Below, in pieces: positions 62,183-64,000 of a DNA stretch of 64,000 nt. The notes beneath the pieces were generated by a model. It worked only from the letters and a program-made list of their open reading frames with translations, searched no databases and was not told the DNA's origin. This stretch comes from Coleofasciculus sp040219735 (GTDB lineage Bacteria > Cyanobacteriota > Cyanobacteriia > Cyanobacteriales > Coleofasciculaceae). Numbering within the stretch: position 1 is the first letter of the stretch; every line of letters starts with the position of its first letter. The stretch is from assembly GCA_040219735.1 (NCBI GenBank), contig JAVJRX010000045.1. One strand, given 5' to 3'. Position numbers and translations under genes: made by a program.

Positions 62183-63166
62183 ATGACTCAAACATCACTT
62201 AAAAACATACCTCCTGTTTTTATTGTCAGTTCAGGAAGAGCAGGCACTACCTTGTTAAGGGGACTTTTGAATGGTAGCAATCAAATTCATATTCCTCCAG
62301 AAAGTGATTTTATTACTAGGGTGTACCCCTTCTATCACAACAAGCAACATTTTAGTGACGAGGATTACCGGCAAATCATCAAACTTTTCATTAATACTTC
62401 TGAAGATAATGGATGGGAGATGACAGAAAACTATTTGTTGACTTGTTTGCATGAACAGTCTCCCCAAAGCTTTGCTGATATCAATTCCACTATCTATAAA
62501 GCTTATCTCCAAAAAGTTGGACTAGAAACTCAGCAATGGGGAATCAAACGCCCTGTGTTAATTGCCGGGATTGATAGAATTATTAACACTTTCCCTGAAG
62601 CTAAGATTGTCCACGTTGTCAGAGATGGTAGAGATGTTTCGTTATCTTATAAAGAAATTCATCAGAAGGGTGCTATCAAATTTGGTCCTAAAGGCGTCGT
62701 AACCAATGCGCTTTACTGGATTGACGGACTCAGACGTATTGAAGAAATTAATGATATCGATTCTTATGAACTGCGCTATGAAGACTTATTAACTGATCCT
62801 GCCGCAGAATTAAAAAAAATTTGTGCATTTTTAGGCATAGACTACGAAAAATTTGTTACCGATCAAAGTAATTTAATAACCAGCAAAAATACAGTATTAA
62901 AGACTCAAGAAAAATTATTTATCCGGAAGATTAGTGAAATCAAGCCAACAAATACGAAAAAGTATTTAGCTAAGATGTCCAAGCTCAATCGGTTCATCTA
63001 TGAATTAATTGCAGAACCTTATTTAAGAAAATATAACTATCCAATTGAATTTAAGATCGTCAGTTTTCCGATCTGGCTCCCGTTAAGAAATATTGCCTAC
63101 ATAGGTGCCAGACTATTTAACAACTGGCGATATAACAGACGTGATATCGAAACCTATAATAAATGA
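62183..63166 (+). CDS. sulfotransferase family protein
   Basis: This is a 327-residue PAPS-dependent sulfotransferase. The phosphosulfate loop is FIVSSGRAGTTLLRGLLNGS and the 3'-phosphate segment is IVHVVRDGRDVSLSYKEI, both complete and closer to the common bacterial family than those of the protein at 54726. YELRYEDLLTDPAAELKKICAFLGIDY follows, as in the family. The presence of two sulfotransferases in one polysaccharide locus suggests a sulfated polymer or glycan intermediate. A GT4 gene starts 36 bases later. Confidence 0.88.
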   Translation: MTQTSLKNIPPVFIVSSGRAGTTLLRGLLNGSNQIHIPPESDFITRVYPFYHNKQHFSDEDYRQIIKLFINTSEDNGWEMTENYLLTCLHEQSPQSFADINSTIYKAYLQKVGLETQQWGIKRPVLIAGIDRIINTFPEAKIVHVVRDGRDVSLSYKEIHQKGAIKFGPKGVVTNALYWIDGLRRIEEINDIDSYELRYEDLLTDPAAELKKICAFLGIDYEKFVTDQSNLITSKNTVLKTQEKLFIRKISEIKPTNTKKYLAKMSKLNRFIYELIAEPYLRKYNYPIEFKIVSFPIWLPLRNIAYIGARLFNNWRYNRRDIETYNK

Positions 63167-63202
63167 GCAAATATGTAGATCATCCTTATAGAGGTCAGTA
63201 AA

Positions 63203-64000
63203 GTGAATGTGAAGAATTCCATCCCTATCGCTTGGTTGCTTCCCTCAATGGAACGACAAAATTACTGGCAGCCACTATTCAAGGAATTTACCAAAACCTT
63301 TCCACAAACCACCGTTTATACTGGATTTTGGGAAGGATTTGTTCCAGGTTTAGAAGGATCATTTACTGTTGAAGTTGTGGGCAAAACGGAGTTTAAACCT
63401 AGCCGTCAAGGTATTGGTTACAGTCCCGGCTTGATACATGTATCCCCTAAGATTATTGGTTATCTGCTCAAGTTTCGACCTCAAGTTATTTTTGTCAGTG
63501 GTTTCTCCCTGTGGACACTCCTCACCTTACTATTTAAACCCATAGGGCAATGGAAAGTAGTCATTGTTTACGATGGCAGTTCACCAACCATAGATTATAT
63601 CAATTCCAGACCCCGTTTAATCCTGCGAAGCACGATGGTTGGCTTCACGGATGCTTTCATCACAAATACAAGTGGTGGTAAAACATATCTAACCAAAATA
63701 CTGGGCGCTGAAGCACATCGAGTTTTTGCTCGACCCTACCAAGTACCAGATGTCAAAACCTTGTTAGGACAGCAAGAAGAAGAATTAAACAGTGAATCTC
63801 ATTTGTCTCGTCCAATTTTCTTATTTGTCGGAAAACTCCTTCACCGCAAAGGGTTACAGTTTCTGTTAAAAGCCTGCGCTATTCTTAAGAAACAGGGTTA
63901 TCAGAACTATACCTTGCTTATCGTAGGTGATGGAGAACAACGAGAAGAATTGAAAGCCTATAGTCAAAACCAGGGTTTGACCGATTGTGTAAACTGGGCG
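63203..64000 (+). CDS. glycosyltransferase family 4, runs off the window end
   Basis: A GTG start at 63203 is supported by GAGGT about seven bases before it. The frame is open for 266 codons to the last base. The N-terminal domain (IPIAWLLPSMERQNYWQPLFKEF) is followed by an interdomain region. The start of the GT-B nucleotide-sugar domain, FLFVGKLLHRKGLQFLLKACAIL...YTLLIVGDGEQREELKAY, is visible. The EX7E motif should lie beyond the window. It continues the unit of polysaccharide genes. Confidence 0.85.
   Translation, partial: MNVKNSIPIAWLLPSMERQNYWQPLFKEFTKTFPQTTVYTGFWEGFVPGLEGSFTVEVVGKTEFKPSRQGIGYSPGLIHVSPKIIGYLLKFRPQVIFVSGFSLWTLLTLLFKPIGQWKVVIVYDGSSPTIDYINSRPRLILRSTMVGFTDAFITNTSGGKTYLTKILGAEAHRVFARPYQVPDVKTLLGQQEEELNSESHLSRPIFLFVGKLLHRKGLQFLLKACAILKKQGYQNYTLLIVGDGEQREELKAYSQNQGLTDCVNWA

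Noticed and set aside
42174..64000. The AT-rich polysaccharide region as a prophage or integrative element
   Set aside because: No integrase, phage structural gene, tRNA or attachment-site duplication is visible. The gene content is entirely surface-polysaccharide.

Overview
The window is cyanobacterial chromosomal DNA. The evidence is frequent GCGATCGC (HIP1) octamers, a cyanobacterial alkane pathway (aldehyde-deformylating oxygenase and acyl-ACP reductase next to accA), two tiny high-light-inducible chlorophyll-binding proteins, many long PAS/GAF histidine kinases, and abundant short palindromic repeats of the kind found in large filamentous cyanobacterial genomes. A Coleofasciculus/Microcoleus-like organism would fit, but that is an inference from style and not a tested assignment.

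Layout. 0-3 kb: a DUF1350 hydrolase-like gene, then a truncated and an intact Rpn/DUF4351 nuclease-like gene. 3-6.7 kb: phosphoketolase and acetate kinase, a two-gene route from sugar phosphate to acetyl-phosphate to acetate plus ATP. 7-12.7 kb: a signalling cluster of a 1135-residue sensor with a LOV-type photosensory domain, an Rcp1-like response regulator and a second receiver-led kinase. 14-18.6 kb: the alkane genes ado and aar, separated by a TnpB (IS200/IS605-type) element, followed by accA. 19-21.6 kb: an SDR enzyme, folE and a class I/II aminotransferase cut short by a 350-bp non-coding element that may be a nuclease-less omega-RNA (HEARO/IscB-type) relic. 22-25 kb: small and membrane proteins of unknown role. 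25.3-33.4 kb: four more kinases. The last three are tandem REC-PAS-kinase paralogues, and two of them have lost the phosphoacceptor histidine and carry repeat-derived insertions inside their ATPase domains. 33.6-41.8 kb: a secreted Gly/Asp-rich protein, gatB, a MetX-like hydrolase, a nucleoside-recognition membrane protein, tandem hli genes and a pentapeptide-repeat protein.

42-64 kb is one large exopolysaccharide locus: MBOAT O-acyltransferase, SGNH-like partner, GT87 enzyme, Wzc-like tyrosine autokinase, Wza-like export protein, O-antigen ligase, an MsbA/PglK-like ABC transporter, about seven glycosyltransferases, two sulfotransferases, and an FkbM methyltransferase gene broken by one in-frame TAA. 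The gene set suggests a sulfated and possibly acylated secreted polymer. Parts of it (about 51-57 kb) look clearly more AT-rich than the rest. The last glycosyltransferase runs off the window end.

Across the window at least three families of small inverted repeats recur, and several copies lie inside reading frames without breaking them. The most unusual signals are this repeat exaptation in kinase domains, the His-less kinases, the RNA-guided-nuclease-type element inside the alkane operon, and the candidate omega-RNA relic.
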